From assembly GCA_003116975.1 (NCBI GenBank), contig BGKB01000194.1:1-64000 (forward strand): DNA of 64,000 bases, read 5' to 3'. The first letter of the stretch is position 1; every line of letters begins with the position of its first letter. The notes beneath the pieces were generated by a model. It worked only from the letters and a program-made list of their open reading frames with translations, was not told where the DNA came from and did not search any database. The stretch is from Aurantiochytrium sp. KH105 (Eukaryota; Sar; Bigyra; Thraustochytrida; Thraustochytriidae). Below are positions 1-8,903 of this stretch, piece after piece. The position numbers were made by a program, and so were the translations under genes.

Positions 1-2
1 TG

Positions 3-656
3 GTCCGTTACTGGGTCGCGCAATCGACCCTGCCGGATCCTTCTTGCTTTGATTGGACAAAGACGATGGGATTTGGAGCACGTAAGTTTTTCTTCATCGG
101 ACCCTACTTTGAATTTGGCTTTCACATGACACTGACGAGTTACTTTGCAATGAGAACAGCTCTATCGAAGGAGAAAGGCGCGCACACGAAGGCTGTGGCC
201 CTTGTCATGGCCTGGGCTATTGATCTTGTCACCGTCCCTCGCATCGAACCCGAAGAACTCAAAGAAACGATGAGCATGGCCTCGTTCTTCAAGCTTGTTA
301 ACCGCGATCAGCTGGCTTGGTTGTGGTCCGTACTTCTGCGAAAGTGCCACCCAGACAAGAGCGCCAAGGCACTTGCAATTTCTGCTCAGCAATGTACTGA
401 TCTCTTCGACAAATGCTTGACGTGGATTTACCACTTTTACCCCATGAACCAAGGTAAGTTCGAACGCGATGACCTCTCGGAACTGCAGTTTCCCGTGAGA
501 AATGCTCTGGAGCAATTGCGAGAGGACAGAAAGGACAAGCGGAAGAGAAGCTCTCAAGGCGCACCCGCATCACGCAAGTCGAAGAAAGCTCGCAAGACCG
601 GCCACGAAGAACTCACATCCTCGCAAGAAATGCAGGATGCAAAGCTTTCTTTCTGA
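3..656 (+). CDS. J-domain-like hypothetical protein, 5' partial
   Basis: The frame is open to the left edge of the window, so the true start probably lies outside; the first ATG inside is at 66 (196 residues from there). Counting from that ATG, a segment around residues 80-125 has an HPDK motif (His95-Pro96-Asp97) between two predicted helices, the arrangement of the J domain that stimulates Hsp70 ATPase. The helix before HPD contains LAWLWSVLLRKC and the one after holds CTDLFDKCLTWIYHFY. The C-terminal 50 residues are Lys/Arg/Ser-rich and resemble a nuclear localisation tail. There are GTAAGT strings near 85 and 453, so an intron inside the frame cannot be excluded. The J-domain call is inferred from the motif only; the rest is unrecognised. 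Confidence 0.45.
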   Translation, partial: VRYWVAQSTLPDPSCFDWTKTMGFGARKFFFIGPYFEFGFHMTLTSYFAMRTALSKEKGAHTKAVALVMAWAIDLVTVPRIEPEELKETMSMASFFKLVNRDQLAWLWSVLLRKCHPDKSAKALAISAQQCTDLFDKCLTWIYHFYPMNQGKFERDDLSELQFPVRNALEQLREDRKDKRKRSSQGAPASRKSKKARKTGHEELTSSQEMQDAKLSF

Positions 657-1054
657 TTGCCGATGAGAATCCGTCGATATTTGAAACGAAACTATCCCCC
701 ACCCCAAAAAAAAAAAATCTGTTTCATTGGCCTTGAAAATATGCGACCCTTGACCTGACTTTCTCGCCTCCACGCGCCCCCCCGAATTTGGGGGTCCACC
801 CTGTTTTTTATTGACCCCTTCTCCGGCCCTAATTTGTGCGCGCGTTCATAAATTTTCGGGTCTACCCCCCCTAATTCCAGGGTGCAGGGCAAAACTTCTA
901 GACTGCCCCGGGGTCAATAGAAATGGGAGTGCGCAGGACCCAAAACTTTTTTTAGCGAAACCTTAACCCTGACGCCGCCTGAGCCCGGTGACTCCTAAGT
1001 TCCAATAGGCCTATTTTTAGCGTGAACAGCTGCAGCACGCACAGCGAACCGGAA
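657..1054. other. Intergenic, no gene seen
   Basis: Probable 3' flank of the first gene. It contains C-runs and an A-run (about 700-718) and leads into the tandem repeat array. No supported reading frame. Confidence 0.6.
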
Positions 1055-1935
1055 CGCACGCGCGCAGGCTGGGCCGAACGCACGTGCACAGGCTGGGCCG
1101 AGCGCACATGCGCAGGCTGGGGTGTATACACTCTTTTTTTGACAGGCTCGGTGAAGATCCGCCCCGTGCAGGCCCGTGCAATCGGATGAGGTCCAACTTT
1201 TGGGTGTCCAAAGAATAAGCTATTTTCTGCACACGGGGAACGTTGGACACTTGCGCAGGCTTGAGTGTATACTATACACTCCGTTTTTGGCAGGCTCGGC
1301 AAAGATTCGCCTCGTGCAGGCCCGTGCAATCGGATGAGGTCCAGCGTGTAAATTTGCGTGTCCAAAGAATAAGCTATTTTCTGCACACGGGGAACGTTGG
1401 ACACGTGCACAGGCTGGGCCGAGCGCACATGCGCAGGCTGGGGCGTATACACTTCTTTTTTGACAGGCTCGGTAAAGATCCGCCCCGTGCAGGCTCGTGC
1501 AATCGGCAGCGGATCAGGTCCAGCGTGTACATTTGGGTGTCCAAAGAATAAGCTATTTTCTGCACACGGGGAACGTTAAACACTTGCGCAGGCTTGGGTG
1601 TATACTATACACTCCGTTTTTGGCAGGCTCGGCAAAGATCCGCCTCGTGCAGGCCCGTGCAATCGGATGAGGTCCAGCATGTAAATTTGGGTGTCCAGTG
1701 AGTAAGCTATTTTCTGCACACGGGGAACGTTGGACACGTGCACAGGCTGGGCCGAGCGCACATGCGCAGGCTGGGGCGTATACACTCTTTTTTTGACAGG
1801 CTCGGTAAAGATCCGCCCCTTGCAGGCCCGTGCAATCGGATGAGGTGCAACGTGTAATGGGTGCACGAAGATAAGTATGGTTTGGTCGCGTTCCAGTGGA
1901 TAAGCTACTTTTTGCGTACGGGGAACGTTGGACAC
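1055..1935. repeat. Higher-order tandem repeat array (alternating ~154 and ~179 bp units)
   Basis: The block GGGGAACGTT recurs at 1235, 1389, 1568, 1722 and 1920, giving spacings of 154, 179, 154 and 198. Two unit types alternate. One carries TTGCGCAGGCTTGAGTGTAT followed by an AT-rich palindrome (tatactatacact); the other carries two or three 24-bp sub-units built on CGCACATGCGCAGGCTGGG. One pair repeats as a 333-bp dimer (1235 to 1568 and 1389 to 1722). Shared parts include GACAGGCTCGGTAAAGATCC, CGTGCAATCGGATGAGGTCC and GGGTGTCCAAAGAATAAGC. The left edge shows three 24-bp sub-units in a row (1055, 1079, 1103). The last unit (about 1800-1935) is diverged. Reading frames across it are by-products of the repeat. 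Confidence 0.9.
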
Positions 1936-2155
1936 GTCCCACACGCTCTGACGTCGTTCTTCGACGATGCTGCACACATTATACACACACTCGCGGTGCA
2001 TCCTCACTTGAAGGTATACAGAATCGATCATATGGGAGGCAGCGAGGTGCATGCTTAACACGCAATGGCGCAGATGCAGCAGCAGCGCGCAAAGCTCATG
2101 CAGCAAATCCCAAACCAAAAGATATCGATCGACGTTTGCTTACAATCAAAGAACA

Positions 2156-3262
2156 ATGATGAAGGCTGGCACGAGCATGCTCGTTCCCTACATGATCTTG
2201 GCAACCGTGCTTGCATGCTGGACGAGCCCTAGCGTCGCTCTCCGGTCCGGCTCTGCACGCGTTTCGATGGACCGCGAGCTTCGCTTTGATGGGTCGGCTG
2301 TCAAGAAAGAAGTAAACCCTCGTATTTTTGGAGGAACGACAATCAGTCCTACGGTCAATCCCTGGATGGTGCATATCGAGTTCTACTTCGATGATGATAC
2401 TCATCAGTACTGTGGAGGGTCACACATTGGCTCTGCAAGCTCTACTTCTCACTTCTTTCTCACTGCAGCAAGTTGTATTCCGACGGATCGTTCGAGTATC
2501 ACGTATTTCTATGCTCTTTTCTACTTCGACGACGTCGATTTTTATGTTTCGAACGATGAGGACGGTTTCTGGTTTGAAGTTGCAAACTACACTGTCGGCC
2601 ACGATGTTCTGTTCAACCTTCACCCGGCATTCTCTGTCATGACGAGCGGTGCTTTAGAAAACGATATTGCCATCGTCGAAATTCAGCAATACATGGATCC
2701 TGCGGATTTGCCTGCTCCTGTCTCGCTTGCGGCTGCTGGATCCTCGATCAACAATGGAACATCTGTCCAGGTCCTCGGATACGGCGCGACGAATGAGGAC
2801 CCAGACAACGATGAGCTGCGGAGCGTCTACTTGAACGTTGTCGATACAGACGATTGTGCAAGCGCATACGAACTTTCTTCTGATCTCGATCAGTACTTGT
2901 GTGCGGCGGCTCCTGGCAAGGGCATCTGCGATCGCGACTTTGGTGGCCCCCTTTTTCTTACTCAGGGCTCAGAAGACGTTCAGCTCGGGATTGCCTCTTT
3001 TAGCGATGGATGCGATCGCGGTGGATATCCCGGTGTCTATACGAGCGTTGCGGCGTATGAGAGCTGGATCGACTCCGTTGTTGGTCCCGGGGTTGTAACT
3101 TATACTTCTGGTACCGGGAGCAACGGAGAGTTTGAGATGGACGGAGAGGATGATACGGACGGAGAGGATGATACGGACGGGACTTCTCCGAATTCTGCTA
3201 CGCGTCGCATTCTTGGCGTCAGCTTCGTGTTGTCGCTCGCCGCTGGTCTCTTCATGCTTTGA
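2156..3262 (+). CDS. Trypsin-fold serine protease homologue lacking catalytic His and Ser, secreted/GPI-type
   Basis: 368 residues from the ATG at 2156, which directly precedes a hydrophobic signal peptide (residues 7-28); an upstream in-frame ATG at 2051 would bury that signal. The S1 family (chymotrypsin) fold is recognisable. Arg56 followed by IFGG matches a zymogen cleavage site, there is a CGG(S) strand, a TAA-x-C motif, an ENDIAIVEI motif with the catalytic Asp (Asp170), and a GGPLF loop. However, the His of TAAHC is Ser106, and the active Ser of GDSGGP is Phe262, preceded by Arg where the oxyanion Gly should be. It is therefore predicted to be a non-proteolytic homologue. The C-terminus has an acidic DGEDDTDGEDDTDG repeat followed by SATRRIL and a hydrophobic tail ending at the stop, as in GPI-anchor signals. 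An AATAAA lies at 3285-3290. Confidence 0.85.
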   Translation: MMKAGTSMLVPYMILATVLACWTSPSVALRSGSARVSMDRELRFDGSAVKKEVNPRIFGGTTISPTVNPWMVHIEFYFDDDTHQYCGGSHIGSASSTSHFFLTAASCIPTDRSSITYFYALFYFDDVDFYVSNDEDGFWFEVANYTVGHDVLFNLHPAFSVMTSGALENDIAIVEIQQYMDPADLPAPVSLAAAGSSINNGTSVQVLGYGATNEDPDNDELRSVYLNVVDTDDCASAYELSSDLDQYLCAAAPGKGICDRDFGGPLFLTQGSEDVQLGIASFSDGCDRGGYPGVYTSVAAYESWIDSVVGPGVVTYTSGTGSNGEFEMDGEDDTDGEDDTDGTSPNSATRRILGVSFVLSLAAGLFML

Positions 3263-3798
3263 GTGCGCTAATGATCACATTCAAAATAAACAATGATATC
3301 TACGAACGTGATTTTCCTTGCCCAGACGTTAATGTGGTTCCTGAGCACGACGACGGCTCTGCTCCCGGGGCCTTTGTTCCAATATTGGCCGCTCAAGTCG
3401 CTCTCTCGTCATCATCCCTTTGCTCTTTGAGCCCTGCTCTTGTTTCCAGTTTGGTCGGAAGATTCCTTGGTCTTTCCCTTGGCTTTTCCGTCGTCAAGGT
3501 CTGTTCGGTCTCTTCAGACGCGGGAATCCGGGGAAGCAGCCTGCCAGCTGGCTGGATGTGTGCACGCGCTGCTGCAGTTGAAGCGGCAGCAAATCGGAAT
3601 CACGAGGCGGCAGTACGCGGAGAACGCTCGGTCCGGTCGTCGCTCGGTCGCGCCGTCCGCGCGAGCGCGTCGCGCGCGAGAGGCGGCTCGCGCCAGCCCA
3701 AGGCGCTCTACGATCGGCGAACTGCTGCAGAAGAAGTGGCGGGCGCGCGCGCGCGGCACGCGCAAGCTGGGGGCAGGAAGAAGAGGAGGAAGAGCGCG
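3263..3798. other. Intergenic, upstream of the TIR-STAND gene
   Basis: This stretch is open in the same frame as the downstream gene, with an ATG at 3271. The implied extra 180 residues are low-complexity, Arg/Ala-rich and without domain features, and the TIR domain begins right after the ATG at 3799. I treat it as 3' flank of the protease homologue plus promoter/leader. A long N-terminal extension remains possible. Confidence 0.5.
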
Positions 3799-6700
3799 AT
3801 GAGCGATGAAGGCGAGGAATACTACGACGCCTTTATCTCGTACGCGTGGGGACAGAATGATCGTCACCAGGCCCGGGTGGCTCTGCTCAGAGCCGAGCTA
3901 GTCACCGAGCACAAACGAAAGATTTTTCAAGACACGGAAGAACTAGAGCCAGAATCTCTCGACCTACAAGTTGGCTCGGCGATTGAGAACAGTCATCTCA
4001 TCATCTTTATCCTTACGAGGGATTACGAGACGCGGGTGGTAAGAAGGCAAAGTGGCTCCTCGAACTGCAGGTATGAGTTCAATGTTGCGACGTTGAAAAA
4101 GGGTCCCAAATTCTTTTCCACCGTCGTGCAAGATCAGGGCATCGTGGATCGGTGGCCCCAAAAGATCGAAGCGCGCATTCTTGGCCATCTTGGAGAGATC
4201 GTGTGGCTCGATATGACGAAGGATGAAAACGTAAAAAAGGTTGCGAAGAGTATCAATAAGAAAATAGACAAGCTGAAGAAAGAAATGGGTAAGAGCACGA
4301 CCGGGCGGCCGATGGCTCAGGTTGATGAATCGAAGTCTCGCTTATCATTGAACAAGAAAAGAAGTGACTTTGTGGAAGGTACAAGAAGATGGGTACTGCA
4401 GCACGTATTTATTTGGCATCGTAGCCCTGACTCGGCATTCAAGAAGCCATTTATTCTCAGTGCTGAGAGCGGTATGGGCAAGTCCGTTCTCGTGGCTGAA
4501 CTTGCAGCGCGGGGTGGACTTTTTGACAGTCACCGTGCGATTCCGAACGCAACGATAAGAAGCAGTAATACTCATAGCAGCGGTGTGAGGGATGCAGCTC
4601 AGCGTGCCTCGCAACGACTCTCTCAGAGACTGAGCCGCTCTGCGCGGAACGATGAAGAAGTCAAGGTGTACGCGGCTCATTCGTTCGATGCGACGCCCGA
4701 GGTGCAACAAACCGATGTCAAGAGTGCAAGAGTGGCCATCCTCAGTCTTGCAAAGCAGCTCGTGAATGCCTATCCTGGCATGGCTGAAACTCTGCCTGAT
4801 GCTGAAAGGAACAACGGGTACGGCGAAAGGGGGCTCAGTAGCATTCCTGTGGGGGACCTCTTCAATGACTACCTGGTGCAACCGTTAAGAAACGTGAGGT
4901 CAGAACGCAGTGTTGTTGTTCTCGATGGTCTGAGCCAAGACGTCAATGGCTACGACGGGCTGGTAGACGTAATCAGGTGGAGATGGTCCTCTGAAATGCC
5001 AAGCTGGCTTGGATTAGTTGTTTCGTGCGACCCCACTGTTGGCGAGCAGCTTGCTTCTGATAGGGAAACACATGTCAGAATCCAACCGATGGAGCAAAAC
5101 AACATTCAAGACATTGGGAAGCTCGCTGAAGACGGACTGAAAAACGTGTTTCGCGACGAAGCGAGACTCCGCAGCGTAACCGAAACGATTGTGGATGAAA
5201 GTCGTGGCAACATGAAGGAGGCGAGACGAAGCATCAATCGCATGTCTCAAGGAGCCTCCATCTCGGGCGGGTTATTGGGCGCGGGCAGTGTTTCCCTTGA
5301 GGAGGCCATCGAGTTGTTTCTGCAGGGAAGCGGTCGCGGTCGCGGCAGTTCTGGTGACAGACGGAGAAAATTGCTATTGGCTCTTTGTGTGACGCGAGAG
5401 CCATTGCCGGTGAGCGCTGTGGAACATATTCTGGAGCTTGCCGATTTGCAGGAAGTTCGAGCGATAATCGCCGAGGCACCGCAGCTTTTTCAAGCCATCT
5501 CTGGCGACAATGTTTCCCTTCGGGACCAAGACCTCCGCCAAATTCTCGAAGACAGATATTCTGCAGAGCTCAGACGAGGGCATGAGATCCTCGCAAGGTT
5601 TTGCATCTCGAGACTTTCGGGTTTTCCCTTTTGCGCCAAGCATGTCGTCTATCATCTCGTCGAAGCTGGGTTTGTAGGAGATCTGTCAAACCTGCTGGTC
5701 AACTACGGAAATCTACATGACGCATTTTTTGAGCAAGGAGCTCCAATCCGAGGTTGGCTCACAGACCTTGTGCAGATTGGTGACTGGGCTCAGCTCAGGG
5801 CAGGCGCGCGAGAGGTGGCAGAGATGCTGCGTGACCACGTTCTCGCGCTCGAGCAGGACTCGCGTCAGCTGATTCGCTTTGCACGAGATCTCTCTGCAGA
5901 CCATCCACTCCACAATTCTGCTGCTTTATTTCAGGTTCCCTATCCTCAGGTGCAGCTGACGGCTGGCAGCAGCGTGTTGAGAGATCGTGTACTTGACACT
6001 TTCCCCTCATACGAGGTCTCGAGTGTGGCGTTAAACTCGGGTCGAGCACTCGTGAGCGGAAAGAGCTATTCTGGGAGCAGTGTGATTCGAGCCATCGACC
6101 TTGCGACCGGAAAGGAGATATTTAGCAAAACGCTGCCGGATGTTTTCGTCACCAAGGTGACATTGTCAGGCGCGGGTGCTGCATGTCTCACTGAGGACAA
6201 CAACGCTTCAGTACAAGCATGGATTTTGAGCTCAGAGACAGGTGAAATGGAACCTTTTGGGGATTCACGTGAGCGCGTCAATTGTCTGGCAATGAGCGAA
6301 GACCATCTTGTGACCGGCTTGGACAACGGAAATTGCAAAATCTGGAACATCAACGACACCAGACGTGTTGTCGAAACGCTTCGACCCTCCTCATCGGGCA
6401 GATCTATCCAAGATGTGGATATTGACCCCGAATATGTCGTGTGCGCGACGAGGCAGTGTAAAATCTGGATCTTTTCGCGACCGAATTTTTCTCTGACTCG
6501 CGAAATATCTTTCAGGAACAGCGTCACCGACAATTGCATGTGTGTAGCCGTAGGTGACGGTCTCCTTGTTTCAGGCGGCTCCAAAGGTAACATCTGCGTG
6601 TGGTCGTCGCTAGATGACGCCGGACACGATGAACCGCTGACTATTTTCCAAGGAACCAGGGAAAAAGTGACCTCAATTGCAACGAGGAACAAGGTGGTGG

Positions 6701-7524
6701 CGAGTGGATCCGTTGACAGAACGGTGCGTGTTTGGTCATTTCAGCCCGGCGCTCCTCAAGGTGCGGCGCCGATGCATGAATTTAATGATCACAATCAACA
6801 TGTCGGGGCCGTAGCCTTGAATGCATCCGGATCATCCGTGCTGTGCGGGTTCGAGGATGGCGCTCTTCACTTGAAAAATTGCAGTGACCAGGCTCCCTCG
6901 AGCGGCAACGGTGAGTCAACATCTTCGCCGGCTACATGCGCCATGTTTCTCGGAGAACGGTTGCTGGTGAGTGGGCACGAGAGTGGCGAAGTGCGGGTTT
7001 GGGATGCTGAAGACGGGGCGCTCAAGCGAGTCCTAGAAAGCGAGCACCGACATTCAGTCAAGTCGATCGCGACAGATGATAAGTACATTGCAACTGCAGC
7101 ATTGCACGAGATCTGCCTTTGGAGTGCGCAACCTCCTCATGATTTAATGGAGAGAATCCCTCGCGAAGACATTGTGCTTGAGCACATTTGCTTAGAATCA
7201 GCACGCAGAGCGGGTGACGACAGTTTTCTTGTTGTTTGGGACCAGAATAGCCGTCCTTCCGGCTATCACTTGTCTGGTGCTACGGTGACGCCGTCTCAAA
7301 GGCTGAAACGGCGTAGTGAAGTCGCTCCACCTTCTCATTCCGTGGTTCAAAGCTTTCGTTGGAAGGTCGTTGGCCGACACGTCGACCGAGATTTGGCTTG
7401 CGGCTTTACGATGGAAAGCGCGGTGAGCGTGTCGATTCCAACGGAAGACAACTTGTATGCGTTCACAGAGAGTAATGGCGAGCTCCGGATCCTCACTATA
7501 AAGGAGCCGGAGGCTCAGGAATAA
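3799..7524 (+). CDS. TIR - STAND NTPase (NACHT-like) - WD40 protein
   Basis: 1241 residues in one uninterrupted frame. Residues 8-150 form a TIR domain: YDAFISYAWG start, and an NCRYEFNVA helix in which C-x-x-E matches the catalytic Glu position of NADase TIRs (SARM1, plant TIRs). Residues 210-400 form a P-loop NTPase with Walker A SGMGKS (about 223-229) and Walker B VVVLDGLSQD (371-380). Residues 440-720 are helical, as expected for the winged-helix and linker of NACHT-WD40 proteins. From about 735 to the end there are at least six WD40 blades (for example GLDNGNCKIWNIN, SGGSKGNICVW, SGSVDRTVRVW, SGHESGEVRVWD). By family knowledge such STAND proteins sense a ligand through the repeat domain, oligomerise and activate the effector, here predicted NAD cleavage or signalling. 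The Walker B lacks the usual second acid (DGLDE is DGLSQ here). Cytosolic; no signal peptide. A role in defence or cell death is an inference. Confidence 0.88.
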   Translation: MSDEGEEYYDAFISYAWGQNDRHQARVALLRAELVTEHKRKIFQDTEELEPESLDLQVGSAIENSHLIIFILTRDYETRVVRRQSGSSNCRYEFNVATLKKGPKFFSTVVQDQGIVDRWPQKIEARILGHLGEIVWLDMTKDENVKKVAKSINKKIDKLKKEMGKSTTGRPMAQVDESKSRLSLNKKRSDFVEGTRRWVLQHVFIWHRSPDSAFKKPFILSAESGMGKSVLVAELAARGGLFDSHRAIPNATIRSSNTHSSGVRDAAQRASQRLSQRLSRSARNDEEVKVYAAHSFDATPEVQQTDVKSARVAILSLAKQLVNAYPGMAETLPDAERNNGYGERGLSSIPVGDLFNDYLVQPLRNVRSERSVVVLDGLSQDVNGYDGLVDVIRWRWSSEMPSWLGLVVSCDPTVGEQLASDRETHVRIQPMEQNNIQDIGKLAEDGLKNVFRDEARLRSVTETIVDESRGNMKEARRSINRMSQGASISGGLLGAGSVSLEEAIELFLQGSGRGRGSSGDRRRKLLLALCVTREPLPVSAVEHILELADLQEVRAIIAEAPQLFQAISGDNVSLRDQDLRQILEDRYSAELRRGHEILARFCISRLSGFPFCAKHVVYHLVEAGFVGDLSNLLVNYGNLHDAFFEQGAPIRGWLTDLVQIGDWAQLRAGAREVAEMLRDHVLALEQDSRQLIRFARDLSADHPLHNSAALFQVPYPQVQLTAGSSVLRDRVLDTFPSYEVSSVALNSGRALVSGKSYSGSSVIRAIDLATGKEIFSKTLPDVFVTKVTLSGAGAACLTEDNNASVQAWILSSETGEMEPFGDSRERVNCLAMSEDHLVTGLDNGNCKIWNINDTRRVVETLRPSSSGRSIQDVDIDPEYVVCATRQCKIWIFSRPNFSLTREISFRNSVTDNCMCVAVGDGLLVSGGSKGNICVWSSLDDAGHDEPLTIFQGTREKVTSIATRNKVVASGSVDRTVRVWSFQPGAPQGAAPMHEFNDHNQHVGAVALNASGSSVLCGFEDGALHLKNCSDQAPSSGNGESTSSPATCAMFLGERLLVSGHESGEVRVWDAEDGALKRVLESEHRHSVKSIATDDKYIATAALHEICLWSAQPPHDLMERIPREDIVLEHICLESARRAGDDSFLVVWDQNSRPSGYHLSGATVTPSQRLKRRSEVAPPSHSVVQSFRWKVVGRHVDRDLACGFTMESAVSVSIPTEDNLYAFTESNGELRILTIKEPEAQE

Positions 7525-8903
7525 GAAAAAATCATTTCGTTGTTTACATTTACGAGATATCATTTCGGGTCAGCCTCATGAGTTTGCTCACAAATAGTTG
7601 GTGATTGGATTCGTGACTCTAATCCCGTCTTTCAATTTTATCTAATCTGGCACGATTCTTCTACACATGTTGAGTTCTGCTGCAGCCGCTGCAACGGTGA
7701 GGAAAGAAAGCCCCATTGCCCCAACGGCATCTTTGACCCCCCCTCCTTTCGCGCAATTCTCGTGGCGCCTCCTGAGTTTACAGTTGGTGTTCAGGCCCGC
7801 GGCTCACTTTTCGCCTCGCCTATGTCCTGCTGAAGATTCAATTCGTCGACTCTCGAGGTCTATCTGTACCGGTAACGCGTCTGTGCCGCCGCTCCAACGG
7901 CGCCTCCCGTATTTCTCCGAGTCTATCCATCTTATTTTCATCGGCCACGCGGCTGCGGCCGGCGGGTCCGGGCCAAAATCCAGCGCACCCGGTCCCCCGG
8001 GTCCGTCCGCCAACGGCGTCGGTTTTTTTCTTTGTCCTCTTTTCCATCTCTTTTTCGCGGCGGCCACGCCTGTGTTTGTCTGTGTTTGTGTCTTTTATCC
8101 TTGCCTTCATCTCGTACTCGTTTCCGTCCTCGCAGAGCCGCACCCAACGGCGTCCGGCCAACCATGGCCAAGTGAAACGATCTCGCTTCGCCGTTGGTTG
8201 CCTGGGCTCAACGGCACGCTCGGCCTCGGCCTCGACCTCCCAAACCCCACCCCATCCCGGCCATCCCCCTCTCCACCCACCCCTGACACCGAGTCCAACT
8301 CTGCGTCCAACTCCAGCTCCAGCTCCAGCTCCAGCTCCGCGTCCAACTCCGCCTCCTCCAGCCAGGTCCCCTCGCGCGTCGCTGTGCACAACTCCAAGTG
8401 TACCAGACCCGGCCGGTACACACCTTGCGGGGGGCACCGGGCGCCTCCGCGCGGCGGTTTCGCCCCGCGCGCCCGCCGCCAAGCGCTGCGCGGCGGCGGC
8501 GAAACCGCGGCGGCGGCGCGGAGAGGCGCAGGGCGCCCCCCGCTGGCAGCCAGCCCTTCCGGCGCCCGCCGCGGCTTTTGCTGGTGCTGCTTTTGCTGGT
8601 GCTGGTGCTGCTTTTGCTGCTGCTTTGCTGCTGCTCTTGCTGCTCGCGCGGCGCGAGAGGCGCGGCAGGCGCGCATCGACGCGGCGGCGGCGCAAAGACG
8701 TCGCGGCCCCGCGCAGAGGCAGCAGCGGCAGCAGCGAGCGGCCAGCCGGCGCGGCGCGGCGCGGCGGCGGGCGGTCGGCGCGTCGGTTGAGGCGGTTGCG
8801 GCCAACGACTCGACGCGGCGCCGCTGCAGAGGGCGGGAGGCAGCAGACGCGGAGCTCGGGCGCGAGCTCGTGGCGCGGAGCGAGCGGCGAGGAGGCGGAG
8901 AAG
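7525..8903. other. Intergenic / long GC-rich leader of PPAT, no gene seen
   Basis: AT-rich up to about 7650, then increasingly pyrimidine- and GC-rich with CTCCAGCTCCAG- and GCTGCTTTTGCTG-type runs (8300-8640). Long open frames here on both strands are low-complexity (poly-Arg, Ala, Pro) and have no domain features. It probably contains the promoter and 5' UTR of PPAT. Confidence 0.6.

Noticed and set aside
3271-3798. 180-residue N-terminal extension of the TIR-STAND protein
   Set aside because: Open but low-complexity and without motif; the ATG at 3799 directly precedes the TIR domain. Kept only as an alternative.
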